A program made the position numbers and the translations under genes. Shown here one piece after another: positions 21,898 through 47,400 of a stretch of 60,000 bases of DNA. The notes under the pieces were generated by a model. The model worked only from the letters and a program-made list of their open reading frames with translations, did not search any database and had not been told where the DNA came from. The stretch is taken from assembly GCF_029227915.1 (NCBI RefSeq), contig NC_079884.1, positions 23,624,001 to 23,684,000 on the forward strand. The letters are read 5' to 3'. Position 1 is the stretch's first letter. Each line of letters starts with the position of its first letter. The stretch is from Hydractinia symbiolongicarpus. Its lineage: Eukaryota > Cnidaria > Hydrozoa > Anthoathecata > Hydractiniidae.

Positions 21898-22782
21898 CTG
21901 GTGGATTTGGGAATTATTGTTGTATTGCTGGCTGTAAAAGTGCTCTTTACGACTTAGACAGAAAGAAAACAAACATTGGAATTTTTAGAATTCCTAAACA
22001 AGAAACCCTAAGACGACAGTGTTATTTGAAATGTTAGAAGAAAAGGTGGCGCTGATAATTTTAACATTGAGGATCCAAAAAAAATTATAGAGTGTGCGAG
22101 TTTCATTTCAAAACTGAAGATATCAGAATTACATTCAGAGTTGGTAAAAAGCTAGTCGCTGATGCACACAACACACAAAGTACGTAGAAGACCCCCACCT
22201 AAAGAGAGGCATATCCCTAGTAGTAGCAGCAGTAAAAGTGAAGAAGTCATTTCAGAGTCCGAAGAGTCTGTTGTAGTGTCTGCTGACCAATTTAATGGGG
22301 AAATTTCACAAGAGGTTACGGAGCTTGATATACTGAAAAGGGAATTAAAAGAACTGAGAGAAAAAAAATACTAGAATTTGAACAACGCAACGATTTTCTT
22401 TTAGAAGAAAACGAACAGCTATTTTCCTATAAATACAGATATGTAAATTTACATAAAAATAAGAAATTACTTTGCACTGCTACTGGTTTGGAATTAGAAA
22501 ACTTTGGGTTAAAAACAGTTAAATCCAGGAGAAAATTGTATCAATATGAAGTTCTATGACACATCGAAAAGGTTTTCAATGTTTTCACCTGAAGAACCCT
22601 ACTTTTTAAAATTTGGGTCAAAGCCAAAGCTGCGTCCTCAAGAGCGACTGTTCTTATATGTCACATGGTTGAAAAATGGTTTTACACTTTCCCACGTTTC
22701 ATGGTTCTTTGATATATCAAAGGCAACAGTTTCTAGATATCTCTTAACATGGACAAATTTTTGCTATTTAAGCTCGGTTCTG
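21898..22782 (+). pseudogene. THAP-domain transposase, N-terminal half (broken)
   Basis: Frame-shifted pieces line up with a C2CH THAP domain: CCIAGCKSALYDLDRKKTNI, GIFRIPKQETLRR, VRRKGGADNFNIEDPKK, then VCEFHFKTEDIRIT (the C..HF end). A Ser-rich linker and acidic coiled coil follow (22162-22440). Next comes NMKFYDTSKRFSMF and an HTH_Tnp_4-like segment, RPQERLFLYVTWLKNGFTLS then HVSWFFDISKATVSRYL. The protein is interrupted at 22783 by the hAT terminus, before any DDE residue. At least three frameshifts. Confidence 0.75.
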
Positions 22783-25700
22783 CAGGGTGGTCAGCAAGAT
22801 TTTCAAATGAAATTCCAGGACTTTTCCAGGAATTTAGAACATATTAAGGCATTTTTCCATGACAAAATCAAATTTTTCCAGGACATTTCTGTTCTCAAAA
22901 AACATTTTTACATTAGAACTGATAATGATAACACATTTCTACGTAAAATATAACTGTCAAAACTAAGTCGAACAAATGAAACAAAATTGATGGGATAAAC
23001 AAAAATATGAACCAATGTTGAATGTTATGTTTTTAGGAGCAACGATAAAAATTCTCAAACAAAGAAGTTACCATTTACTCTTTTAGCACAATAAACATCA
23101 TCATAACCAAAGTCAAATTTTTGTCATTTAGGTGCTCAAACAAAACAAAATAATGAACATAACACAACTCAAGTATTGTCTATATAAATCATATTATATA
23201 TTATAGCTTTTTGTACTCTTCTTCAAGTGTTTCTATTTGTTCACACACTACTTTCAGCTCCTTTTCTTTTGCTTTCATGCTGTATAAAAAGGAAGCTGCC
23301 TTCGTGACGCAAGCCATGTTTTTGTTTTTTTCAGCCAATATGGTTTCGCTTATCAATCCTTCTTTCAATGATTCTATCGAATCGAGTAATGAGATTTTTA
23401 AGTTCTTAGCAGCTTGTAGCTTCTCCGTGTTTGCTTTTCTCTTCAGTGTTGTTTCAGATTCTTTCTTCTCTTTTTTTTCTTTCTAAATCAATTTTGTATC
23501 TCCCATAGGCTAATTTGAAACTTTTACGCAGAGCTGGCGAGATAATGAAATTGTGTACTTTAGTATCAGAGCATTGTAGTGTATCATAGATCAAACGCTG
23601 TGATATCAAAGATTGCTTTTGGAAGTTATCTTGAAGGACTTCTTTGTTCACAGAGAAGCCCCTTTCTATGTTACCCTGCCCATGTGATAAAACAAAGATC
23701 AGCTTACATATTAACCATAAATCTTTAAAATTATCATTTGAAGTAAACGTACCCAAAAACAACATCAAGTCGATCTTCTTTATAATCAAACTTTGTGAAC
23801 TTATCTCTTTGTTCGTATTTAGCTAACTTCAACATCTCTTCATATTGGTTTTTTGAGTTATCAGCAACAGTTGCTGAAATTCTTTTAACAGCATATAACT
23901 TGTCAGCTAAGCTTCGAAATCTGATGGCACATTCTTCATCCTTTCTAACAATGCTAACCGGAGCTAAGCATGATGCATTTCTGACAATACTGTATTTTAA
24001 AAGACATTTTTCTTGTAACTTCAAGAGAATTTCTAACACCAACTGTTTACACTCTCCTTTAAACTTTCTTTTACGTGCTGCAGACACTTTCACTTTCTGA
24101 AACAAATATTAAGTAGCACATCCAGTGTCAACTAAACCATTTTCCAGATGGTTATCTGTATTTTTCAGGACAGATTCTTTAATTCTTTTAATCGAAGTGC
24201 GTGCTTTCTGGAGGGCTTCTTTCTTAAATATCAGTCGCAACAATAGGCTAACAATTGGTCTAATTCTTGTAACATAAATGAGACCATGGGATTGTTTGTT
24301 TTAAACAGAGTTAATTATAGTTTGAATATGCTTGACAGGCACCAAAGGTTCGTTGTAGTGTTTGACCAAAGTTTTGTATGACTTATTTGATGGTCTTGAT
24401 GATTTGCATAAGTCCTCCCAAAACTGTATGACTTTCTTCATGTTTTCCCAAATTTGGAGGCCTCTTTTAGCAACTGATTGATCCTCTATCAATATTGTTG
24501 CATAAAACCTGCAAATGGATTTTACATTATAACATACCATTTCAGTAAAATGAAACTATTGGAACCACCAAAACAGATGTGAGCAGAAAAGAGAATAGGT
24601 AAATTAAATATTTACCTTAACTAATGAATACATCGGAGCCACCTCCTTAAATGTAGATTTCTCCTCTAGCAGGGGAGTCATTTAACAACCAAAACATGCC
24701 TTTTAAAATTTTGCCAATATACCATTTTGAATTACTAAGAGTAGTTTTAAGTGCACCATGCATATGTGTTGGCTGCACCTTCCAATATCAATGGTTTTTT
24801 AGGTATATCCTCTTCTATTAACATATTGTCAAGCTTGTCTAAAACATTCCAATTGACTGATGGTCCATGCATAGCTAACTGAACAAACCGCTCTTCAGAA
24901 AGTTCTTTTGAAGCAATCTGAAGACACTCAAACAGAGCTGATGCATTTGGACAGTGTAAAACTGGGAGTCACAATATCTTGACTCCATACAAGCTTTTTG
25001 TTCATCCCAACATGGAATGCCAACATTCATTTGGCAGTTCAGCAAAACAGAATTCATACTTTTGTCCAAAGCTAAACTGTAAAATTGTGAAAGGTTGATT
25101 GCATTCAAAAGAATTTTCTTGAAATAAGGTGCAATACCATAATTAATCAAGTAGCTGCGTTTTGATTTGTCAAGTTTAAAATTCTTGACAATATCCCTGT
25201 CTGGAAACATGTTTAAAAAAAGTTTATTTAAATCAATACTTGACGAGAAAGAAAAATGAGAGTTGATAACTTTCAATGTCCATAGGACTTCAGCATTTAT
25301 AGTTATTTTATTTGCCGATAAACTCTCTATTAAACTTTTTTCTTCTCAATAGAACTAATGCACGCATCTCTTTGCACACTAACATCACTTGAAACACTAG
25401 GTGCTGCTGGCTTTGGTTTGAAAAACGTGTCTAGTCTTTGCTCTCTCTCCCTTACTTTTTCTTTGTGCTTCTTTCCAGTTGCATGAGAATCTAACGCACA
25501 ACTTCCCATTGTATATCTTTCTTACAAAGATTATATCTAGCTACTTGTTTATTCTCAGTTTTCAAAATCCATAATTGGTACTTAATGTTAGTAATCCATT
25601 CTTGTTGAAAATGATATAATCTTTGTTTTCTACTCATTTCAATTTCTATTTTCAACTATCAAATATCAATGTATATGACAAGTTAGAATGGATACACAAG

Positions 25701-26031
25701 AAACAGAAAACCCTTTATACTAAAAGACAACAGTACTAACAAATCATATTCACAAATTTTCATGTGTAGTTAGCAAGGGTGCAATACAAAAATGACAGAT
25801 CAATCAAATACCAAATTAAAGAAGTAAAAGAAAGAAAACATTTAAAAATATTCTTACAGACAAAATGATTTGACATATTTATAAGTATTATATATTCTAC
25901 TAGTGAAAAATTTCAGGACAGTTATCAGAAAAAACTTGTTTTTCAAGAATGTTTGACCATAAGGAGTGTCTTTCCGTGTTTTCAAGGACACCCTTCCAAT
26001 TTTCAGGATTTTCCAGGTGCTGGCCACCCTG
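22783..26031 (-). mobile_element. hAT-type DNA transposon (3,249 bp), transposase decayed
   Basis: The left end is CAGGGTGGTCAGCAAG and the right end, read inward, is CAGGGTGGCCAGCACC. The terminal 14 bases agree with one mismatch, and TTCCAGG-type subterminal repeats lie inside both ends. The transposase runs on the minus strand. Flanks share only TCTG on the two sides rather than the 8-bp duplication typical of hAT, in keeping with a deletion next to the element. Confidence 0.75.
23454..25637 (-). pseudogene. hAT transposase remnant (zinc finger, core, ERGFS C-terminus)
   Basis: Proposed start at 25637 (MSRKQRLYHFQQEW). The zinc-finger end ALDSHATGKKHKEK is one frame over. The core pieces are YLINYGIAPYFKKILLNAIN with SLALDKSMN (25276-24875) and SRPSNKSYKTLVKHYNEP (24540-24301). 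The C-terminal segment (23789-23454) holds GQGNIERGFSVNKEVL, the hAT dimerisation-region hallmark. Several frameshifts and stops; the catalytic residues cannot be confirmed. Confidence 0.75.
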
Positions 26032-27056
26032 TCTGTGTTCATATTTTTCTCGAGCTATATGTTCGTACAGTTTCCCATGTTTAAAATTCTCACGTAAAGC
26101 GTATGGAAGATCTTGTTCTTCTTTTGGGGATAAAAAAATGTCAGCAAGGCTTTCAAAATTTTTTATTTTTTTGACAATTTCCACAGCTCATTTTTACTTT
26201 GTGAAACTGTATCTGTTTTCAACAATTTTGATCGAATTTAAACAGTTCTGTTCTGTAGGAGTATTGACCCAATCTTTTAGTACTAGCTCATTTTCATCTT
26301 TTATAAATAATAAGGGTAGTTCAGTGTAATCGTGCTCGCTATATAACAGATTTTTTATTTTATTTATGTTTGTTACAACTTTCTTTGTAAAACCAACTTG
26401 ATTCAGGTGAAAAGAAAGAGGTGAACCAACAACAAATTGACCAAATTTTGTATTTTTTCTTGGTTCAATCCAACAGCAAGCAAATCCAATTTTTTTGTCC
26501 CTCTCCTGCAACTTAGCTTGCATTAAATTCAAGCTATCTTGCAGTGTAATCTCTCCTAGGATCTTCTAGAGTCGATGATATTCCCCGCGAAGTAGTCTGG
26601 CTTTGAACAACTGTATCCATAACAGGAGCTTTATTCGACACTTCGCCTGGAACCCCCCTAGCTTTTCCACTTGACCTACTCAGTGCTACAGACACAACTC
26701 GTTTTTCTTTCTTCATGCTTGCCTTACACTGGCATTTTAAATAAAAGCATTGTTCATCCCATTTTGTACTCACTGAATCTGAAGTTAAATATCTCTTGTT
26801 TTTAAACTTTCTCCCACGATCAAGAGTTTTTATTATAGAACTCTCTGGCTCTTTTCCACTTCTTAAACGATGTTCTTCAATTTCTGTTATTGTGAACGCA
26901 GAAAGAAGAGACAAAGACTTTCCCCCATTACCTAATTCAACAACTTGTTTTTTTGACTTGTTAATAATTGCAATTGGTAAATCAATATCTCTTAATAACA
27001 GTTCCAACAATTCTTCTTTACTTCACAGCATTGCTTCTTCCACTTTCCGTAGCCAT
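26032..27056 (-). pseudogene. YqaJ-type transposon ORF, N-terminal part, SWIM finger deleted
   Basis: Starts MATESGRSNAV at 27056, then a frameshift into SKEELLELLLRDIDLPIAI, GRKFKNKRYLTSD, WDEQCFYLKCQCKASMKKEK and VVSVALSRSSGK. It next jumps straight to RGVPGEVSNKAPVMDT. In relatives I recall, a SWIM-like CxC...CxH finger and about 40 residues lie between SSGK and W/RGVPGE. A second frame gives LQERDKKIGFACCWIEP and KDWVNTPTEQNCL. A third starts the YqaJ domain (EEQDLPYALRENFKHGKLYE, HIAREKYEH) and is cut at 26031. Confidence 0.7.
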
Positions 27057-27961
27057 TTTGACAATATTCTACCATTCCAAGCCTCGGTTCTAAGGTGACT
27101 TGAAAACGAGGCAGAGAGCTATATTATTATTTCAAGCGAAAAATAAGATTATGAAAATCAAAGTAACTTTTCTTTAATAACTAAATAACTAAATTGAAGT
27201 GTACTTTAAACTTTCGAACATTTTGAAAACCAAAAGCAAATCCAATGAAATCCTCATCATTTCTATTTTTAAGGTCTTTTAATCCGTAAATCTTACATAG
27301 CTTCTTCAGTATTTTATTTTTCAAAACAACAAACACTTGTCTGGTTTATTTCATACACAAACTTTGCAAGCTTTCTTTCAGTGATTTTGAATTCCAACAA
27401 AACATTTTCTAAACACACTAAGATAGTTAAGCCTTTAAAGGGACTACGAACCAGTTAAAATGCTCATGTTCCGTATATCTCGCGTACATATTAAAAATCC
27501 GGCAAACGCGTTTCGCGCAATATACAGACCAGCGCACTTTGCTCGCTGGTTCAATATTTTTTTCGAAAAGTATATTACAAAGAAATAGTTCAGCAAGACT
27601 CATTCTGGATGAAAACATGACCAAGGCTGAAGAAGATAAACTTTCTAGAAATATCTATATGTTCGAGTCTGTAAATTACATACATGCCGGAAAAATAGCC
27701 ATTTTTGTATTTCACCGTTTTTTGTGCGGAATTTATATTTGCAGATGAGTGACCCAAAAATGGCATATTTTGCGGAATAAATTTTTGCGGATGCAAGAAA
27801 TTTAGTAAATCGAAAATCAGGAAAAACTAATTTTAGTAGCTAAGTGTATGAAAAACATCCGATTTATGGAATATCTTTATTTCTATTTTTCATCATAATA
27901 TCAAAAAAAGAATACTAAGCTGAAACAAAGGTAAGATCAAATATCGTCACTGAAAATAAAA

Positions 27962-28164
27962 CGCAGTAGATTTGAACCTCTTTATCATAATAAGGGTTAT
28001 ATTTCTTATCGCAATACTGTCGAATCTTTCTTTACTGCCTCACTTACTTATAATACTCTTTCATACAAAGGGTTAAATGCAGTAGTTTTGAATGTCTTCA
28101 CCGTAATACGGGTTATAATTCCCGTCGCAATACTGCTGAATATTTCTTTACCTCCTTACTTACT
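27962..28164 (-). repeat. Tandem duplication (~116-bp offset) with matching Cys/Tyr peptide frames
   Basis: Two ~85-bp copies about 116 bp apart. On the minus strand the copies read QYCDKKYNPYYDKEVQIYC and QYCDGNYNPYYGEDIQNYC. Changes spare Cys, Tyr, Asn and Pro and include silent third-position changes. The second copy ends in a stop two codons later. AG precedes each copy. Coding status unknown. Confidence 0.4.
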
Positions 28165-29496
28165 ATTTTCCTAATATCCCTACTACACTTATCATGTTTT
28201 ACCCTCTATTTCTCGCTCATCCAGTCATAGCACATTCTTTATCCAAAGAGAAAACCCCAAAAAAACCAAACATGAAACAGGCAGTGAATAGATTTCTATG
28301 CGTAACATAAATTCATTAGTAAAGAACTTACTGCGAACATGCTATAATAAAATAAGCATACCTTGGGATTTTACGAATTGAAGAAATGTGATTAAAAGTG
28401 CTAAAAAAAGAAAGGACATGAGGAATTATACCGAGAACATTGTGGTAATTTTCTAGAATTGTAGAAAGATAATCATTTTAAAAAGAAGAATTTGTTTACT
28501 TTAAAAAAAAATTTATACGTACTTGCTTTTATCAACAAAAGAACCAACATTTTTAACATAAGAAAACTTCCGACTTGGTAAAAAATTTTTTCAAGAAAAT
28601 AAAAATTTCTTTTTTTTTCTTGAATATATAAAATCCTTCGCTGCATTCATCTTAATGAAACACAAATACATACGTTGTCATAACATTTTACTGTATGCAA
28701 GATTCTCAAATTGAATACTTTTTCCTTTTTAATATTTTACGATACTGTAAAGTCAACAATTAACTTGTTGCCATAGATAATAGGAATCTAAATAATTCAA
28801 AATAATACAACATCATGTACTATCTTTACCGTGCAGTTAAAAATTTAACAGGGTTACTAGCCAATCCCTTCACATTACTAACTTCTAAAGTGACGGTAAC
28901 GGAAGACTACCGCAGCTTTTACTCATTTCACAAGCATGGGAAGAAGCAAACCAGTTTTTTTAATGGATATGCATGTGTCAAGGAATTGACATAGTTCTGT
29001 TTTAAGAATCAAGGTAGAGTCAGTAAAACTAGGAGAAATCTCGGGAAAATCAGAAAAAGTGTATGTATTTATAATCACTACAATAATGCGACCAATGTCA
29101 ACGTGGGGGACGGAAGTAAAAAAGACTGCTAATTACTCCAAATACTGCATGACTGTAGGCTTACCCAAAAATCGAAAGAGCATTAAGAAATAGGAACACT
29201 ATTTTTTTATAAGAAAAATAAAAAATAAACTAAGGAATTTAATCAAGTTATTTGTTTTTTAGTCAATAAATCTGAAGTCGCTTAACGGTTGCTTAATTTT
29301 TTATAACTAATTTTCTTAATTTATGTGAGAAGAAAAAGAAAGAAAGAAAGTTATTTTTTGGTAATAAAAAGTTCTTGAAAATGAACTGAAGTATGCAACA
29401 AAGAAGTTATTGCAGTTTTCTTTTGCTGGAGTGTTTTTTTTTTGTTTCTTGGAGTTTGATTTTTTTTTGTTTAGAAAGCTTATCTCTTTCTAAGCA

Positions 29497-29557
29497 ACAA
29501 GCAACACAAAAATTACTTGTGAAAATAATTTTCACAAGTAATTTTTGTGTTGCTTGT
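29497..29557. repeat. Perfect 61-bp palindrome
   Basis: Thirty bases on each side of a single central A at 29527 are exact complements (arm core GCAACACAAAAATTACTTGT). No loop, so it is a cruciform-type palindrome rather than a miRNA-like hairpin. Confidence 0.95.
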
Positions 29558-31760
29558 ACATATATTTGTACAGGACTGAAGTTGCTTAATGTTTTTTAAA
29601 TTCAGTGCAGTTCCTTATAAAAAAATTGGCTCATAGAACATCAGGGATATATCTGGCACATTTATCCTAAAACATTTCTGGCACACATTTTGTCAGGTCA
29701 TATTTTTTATCACATGGTTGAGTTTAGCTAATCAACACAAAATATGTGCTATATTTTCTGCCGAGAAACAAGTGTAATTTTTAATTATTTTTTAATTCTG
29801 AACTGTAAAAAGCTTCTATGTCTTCTCTGATTGGCTGGAATACTGCTTAAAAATCTTGTCTGATTGGTAACGAACATAAATATTTACGGTTTAATTATTT
29901 TTTTATTCGCAAAGCCATTGTCATGGAAGTCAGTGCACTCCACCACTGAGGAAGTTTATTTCATCTGTGACTTCAGAAAAATTGGTAGATTATAGGACAT
30001 TATAAACGGAATTCCGTTGGGTCTAAATCTGAAATTGAATAAAAATCTACCGAGTATATCGAATACAATAATTTATGCTCGCTTTAGTGACAAAATTACT
30101 TATCGTAATTTTTTAATAAAAATATCGCTATATTTTTCAGTTGTCGTATATTTTACTAGCCCGAAAGCTTGTAAAATATCTAAACGTGAACATAAACTCC
30201 AGAAAATATTTCCAAAATCCTTCTTGGCAGTGTGCGATATGTTGGTCCTCGTGTAATACATTTTACTCCATTGTCATGCTTTCTCCAAGGAAATAATGAA
30301 ATCATCAGCCATCAGAATTCAAAATACTTCGGAGTCACTTACCATACATTCAGTTCACGTTGTTTAAAAATTGTTCGTTTGAAAAGCACATGAAGTATGC
30401 AAAAAATAGAAATATATAACAAAATAAAATTAACAAAAAAATTATTCAATGCATTAATACTACAAAATGTTATGTTCTATCAAATATGTATAATGTTGAT
30501 TATATATATTTCATAATAAACTAGTTACAAGTCCTGAAGTCTATTTTCTAAATATACATCACTAAATTAAATTTCTCTATATAATCTTTCCACCAGCCCT
30601 ATACAAGCAATTAACTTTTACTTCATTCACGAGTTTAGTTTTTAAACTTATGGTAAGACTTGCCTTAACTGAAAAAGCCTCGACATTGCAAACTTCAAAG
30701 TAAAGAGAGAAAAATAATTCAACAGGGACCAAAAGAAACAGTACATGGTGCGTGTTTGGAAAAATGTCGAGTTGAGAAAAGTTCAATTTAAAATCGTAGT
30801 TAGTTTTATTTTACAAATGTCTTCTGCTAAAGGAAAAATTCAAAATTCGATTAGTTCTCTTGCGAATTGTATTTCTTAAGACATTTTGTTGATGATCATG
30901 GTTTTGCCAATAAAGTTATCTGCGAAATAATGCAGAACTGATACTCCATCCGCGCAAATTATGTGTGCCAACTCTAAGTTCAGGCAAGCTGTTCAAATAT
31001 TTTATACAACACCATACAGCATATTTGAATGGTTTGAAAAACTCTTCCAGCATTGCATTTCAAATGTTATACACAACTTAGAAGGGTTATAAACAACAAA
31101 ATGCAGACAGGCGAATGGCTGCTGAAAAATTTATTTTCCTCTACTTGACAATATAGTAATTATAGCATAAAACAAGAGGGAAAACACGATCCCAAGTAAA
31201 AAGACGAGAACAATGATGAGCAAATATAATTCAAAAATTACATATTGAGGACACTGCAAGCTTCAAAGAAATGCTACGAATGGATTATGACATTTAATTG
31301 AATTTGTTAACTGTCTTTAAACCCACAAAAAAAGTTCTGAATTTCACGAAATAAATGACGAACATTTTTCCAGTAAAACTGAAACAAAACTGCTGGTAGA
31401 TTATAGGAAATGTAAAGACGAAATTCCGTTAGTGAGATTTATGAAGTTTCACCAGTCTAGTCGAACAATAGACCTGTTAAGTTTAATCACAATGAGCTAG
31501 ACAAGTAAAATTGAACATTCTTAACTTAATTTAAATTAGTGTTTTAAAAAAAGAGAGAAAAATTATACTATTAACAACATATATAAGAATTGTAAATAAA
31601 CAAAGATAATTAAAAACTATAAATTTGTACGCAGGTAAAAATATTGCAACACTACACGCTGTTACAGTAAGAAGCAATCACATCTTTAATTTTCACTTTT
31701 AGCATATTGTTACAAACGCATACTTGAAAACCATTAAAGGATTTTGATTTATGCTTTGAT

Positions 31761-44804
<13,044 letters not shown>

Positions 44805-45880
44805 CTGTAAATAAATTAATAATGTATATTATAAATACACAAAAAAGAAAAGTTTATCCATCTTGTATAATAATTCTCTGTGTGCCTAACAGGCAAAAAG
44901 GATGTGCTCATTTTTCTATTACTAGCCAAAATGAATCGCTGACAAAAAGGATTATAAGCGGACACAGTCTTTGTAATTCTAGATGGCATTCGACGATATA
45001 TTTTTAAAACATATATGCTTGCCTCAGCAATTATTTGCTATAATAAAAGTGCACATTAAATCCTCTTAGCGAAAATCTGTAACCATATTTTTTACGATCC
45101 AACTAATCATTAAAAACAGTTAGCATCACTTGTATGGCAGAAAATGCTGTTATTTTAGCGTTAAGCTTTAATATTTATTTATACATTCTACTATGCTTTC
45201 TTAATGCATATTTTATATTTTTTGTTTATATTAATATAATACTTTTCTCCAGTAAAAAAAGTTTTTAATTTAGGGGTAGCTAAAACAAAAACTTCACACA
45301 CAAAAGAAAAGATTGTGCTAGATTGTAACACTACTTTAAGAAGAAGGCGTTAGGTAGAATGAGAGTGCAATGTGTGGAAAGAAATGTGTGGATCTGATGA
45401 AAGTAGTGAGTTTGCCAACATGTTTTTTTAAGTTAAAAAATAACAGTCGCAAAAAGTTTGCCAACACGAGTGACAAATTTGTTGTAGTGTTTTAATAAGT
45501 GTGGTATATAATTATGACGACATTTATTTGGTGACGCTTAAAATGCAAAATTACAAGGGCTGCAGTTCATATTAATGTTCTATTAATGCTTCTTAAAAGG
45601 TCTTATCATGGAAGTTAAGCAAACGGCCTGGGAGGAAGTAGGCAGACTTAGATTAAAAACTGTTTACGTAACATTTTTGTATATATCTAAAAGTTCTTAG
45701 GACTAAACAAGCAGCATTAATGGTTTGCGACTTATTGGAAAAATATCATAAGAAAAGAAGCCCTAATCATGCAGTAACTACGGTCTTTTTACTGTAGCGT
45801 AGAATGTATGAAAGCAGTTTTTTTTAAAATGCTTTAAACTTGCCTCAGAAATTCTTTTCTATTGATTTTTTTAATCCGTA

Positions 45881-46650
45881 TGTGTGACGGTTTTGGGGAA
45901 AACAGTAACAACCTATAATATCGGTAATTATTTTATTGGTAGTATTGATAATAAAACAAAAGAAATAACGGTAGCATTGATATAACAAATTTTAAGTACC
46001 GTTACATTTTTAGCAAGCAACGGTAGTGCTAATAATATTATCGATGCTTCTCTTATGATTGTATTGATATTACCAATACCAATCTATTATTGATACCAAA
46101 AGTATTGGTAATTATTACCATTATTACCGATACCAATTTATTACTAAAGTGCTAATGATAGTGGCCGTAGACTTAATATGGTTACCAAGAAGATTAATGT
46201 TATTGAAATGTCTATAACAAAACTTGCAGTTGCTTCCAAAATTCTTATCGCTTGAATTTTTAAATAACGGGAAAAGGTTAATAACATGCGCAGGCGAAAT
46301 GGTGAGCGTGAAACAGCTATATGAATCATTCACACATAATCTGTTTAGATGATAAAATGATAATTATGTAAAGTTATAGGTGGTGTTAATAATATTAATA
46401 TTGGTAAAAGAGTATCGATAATTGGTATTGTTATTATGGGTGGTATTGATAATATGGTATTGGTAACCGGTATTCATAATACAGTATTGGTAATGGGAAT
46501 TGTATCGGGAATATTGGTAAATGAAAAAGAGGTATCGATACTAAACTAGAAAGTTATCAATATGTTGTATCAATAATTTTATGGGTAGAAGCAATACAGT
46601 ATTATTACTGATATTATTAGGTCGTTACCGTTTTCCCCACAACTGTCACA
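45881..46650. mobile_element. Non-autonomous inverted-repeat element (~770 bp)
   Basis: The left end TGTGTGACGGTTTTGGGGAA and the right end read inward, ATGTGACAGTTGTGGGGAAA, stay similar for ~45 bp (AAAACnGTAACnACCT...AATATC). TA dinucleotides abut both ends. The interior is a degenerate mosaic of TATTGGTAATATTGATAAT-like units on both strands, so the whole element is close to a long imperfect palindrome. No transposase ORF. Confidence 0.7.
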
Positions 46651-47137
46651 TATATATTAGATCTAGAGTTTAGAATTGCTAGGGTTTTTTATATATATAT
46701 AACAATTCCTGGGGACAAGGTTGAACAGGATACAGACTTATTTCTGTATCATACTGATATGAGTAATTATACTCCAGTATTGCAGGTTAAAGATCAGTTG
46801 TGTATCACTTAACAATTTTTTTAAAACAAAAAGCATTCATACAGAGATCAATGTTTACATTGTTGCAACAGCATATAAATGGTTTTCGATATGGAAGTCA
46901 TAGCTCTAGGCATTAGTTTAACCAGTGGAATAAACCTTTTCTCTTTAGTTTAGTTGCTTATTATACCAGTGGCCTTTAAAAACCGTGCACATGGGTGATA
47001 GGGTGGGAGATAAGTGTATAGCAAGGTTGTAACCTCACCGAAGGCTTAAAAGTTGTTAAAATGGGCTCAAATTGTGTCAAAAAATTACCCAAAATTTAAA
47101 GTAGCCAAATAAGCTAAAGTTTGATACTGTTAGATCA

Positions 47138-47400
47138 TCAAAACACTGAGAAACCTATATCTAAAAATGTTCCTGTTCAAAGTTAACAGGGTTTAAAGTT
47201 GATTTGGGACCCACTGTTTACTGTTATTTTTTGATGGTGACAAATAGGAAAGACTTTAATATCGTTGAATAGAGCATCAAAATTGGATATAAAAACACTC
47301 AGAAACCTATGTCTGAAATACACACACCTATTCAAAGTTATCAGGGTGTAATGTCGTATTGGTTCAAAGTGGACCTGGTACCAAGAATTTACATGTAATT
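47138..47400. repeat. Diverged tandem duplication, ~150-bp unit
   Basis: Two copies share AAAACACT(G/C)AGAAACCTAT, a TTCAAAGTTA(A/T)CAGGGT block and a final GG(A)CC(C/T) stretch. About 75-80% similar by eye. Confidence 0.65.

Larger units (their letters stand above)
21898..27056. mobile_element. Decayed ISL2EU-like DNA transposon (THAP transposase + YqaJ protein), split by a hAT insertion
   Basis: The left part (plus strand) carries a THAP domain, coiled coil and HTH of a DDE_Tnp_4-type transposase. The right part (minus strand) carries a protein ending at the start of a YqaJ nuclease domain. ISL2EU/IS4EU elements are known, from memory, to encode a THAP transposase plus a YqaJ-like nuclease, so the two convergent parts are best read as one element. 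Both are cut exactly at the ends of the hAT element. The catalytic DDE region and the YqaJ core are missing, so a deletion accompanied or followed the insertion. Outer terminal repeats were not found. Confidence 0.6.
27057..31760. other. Intergenic region, mostly featureless
   Basis: 4.7 kb of AT-rich sequence without a gene I can support. It contains the duplicated segment at 27962-28164 and the palindrome at 29497-29557. Homopolymer T and A runs are common. The glycogen synthase 3' UTR should occupy the right end. Confidence 0.5.

Noticed and set aside
22783-26031. 8-bp hAT target-site duplication
   Set aside because: The flanks (CGGTTCTG and TCTGTGTT) do not match; only TCTG is shared, which can be chance.
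27961-28000. tRNA T-arm-like GGTTCAAATC on the minus strand
   Set aside because: No A box, acceptor stem or cloverleaf could be formed around it, and the second copy of the duplication does not keep the motif.
29497-29557. miRNA precursor
   Set aside because: A perfect palindrome with a one-base centre has no loop for a pre-miRNA.
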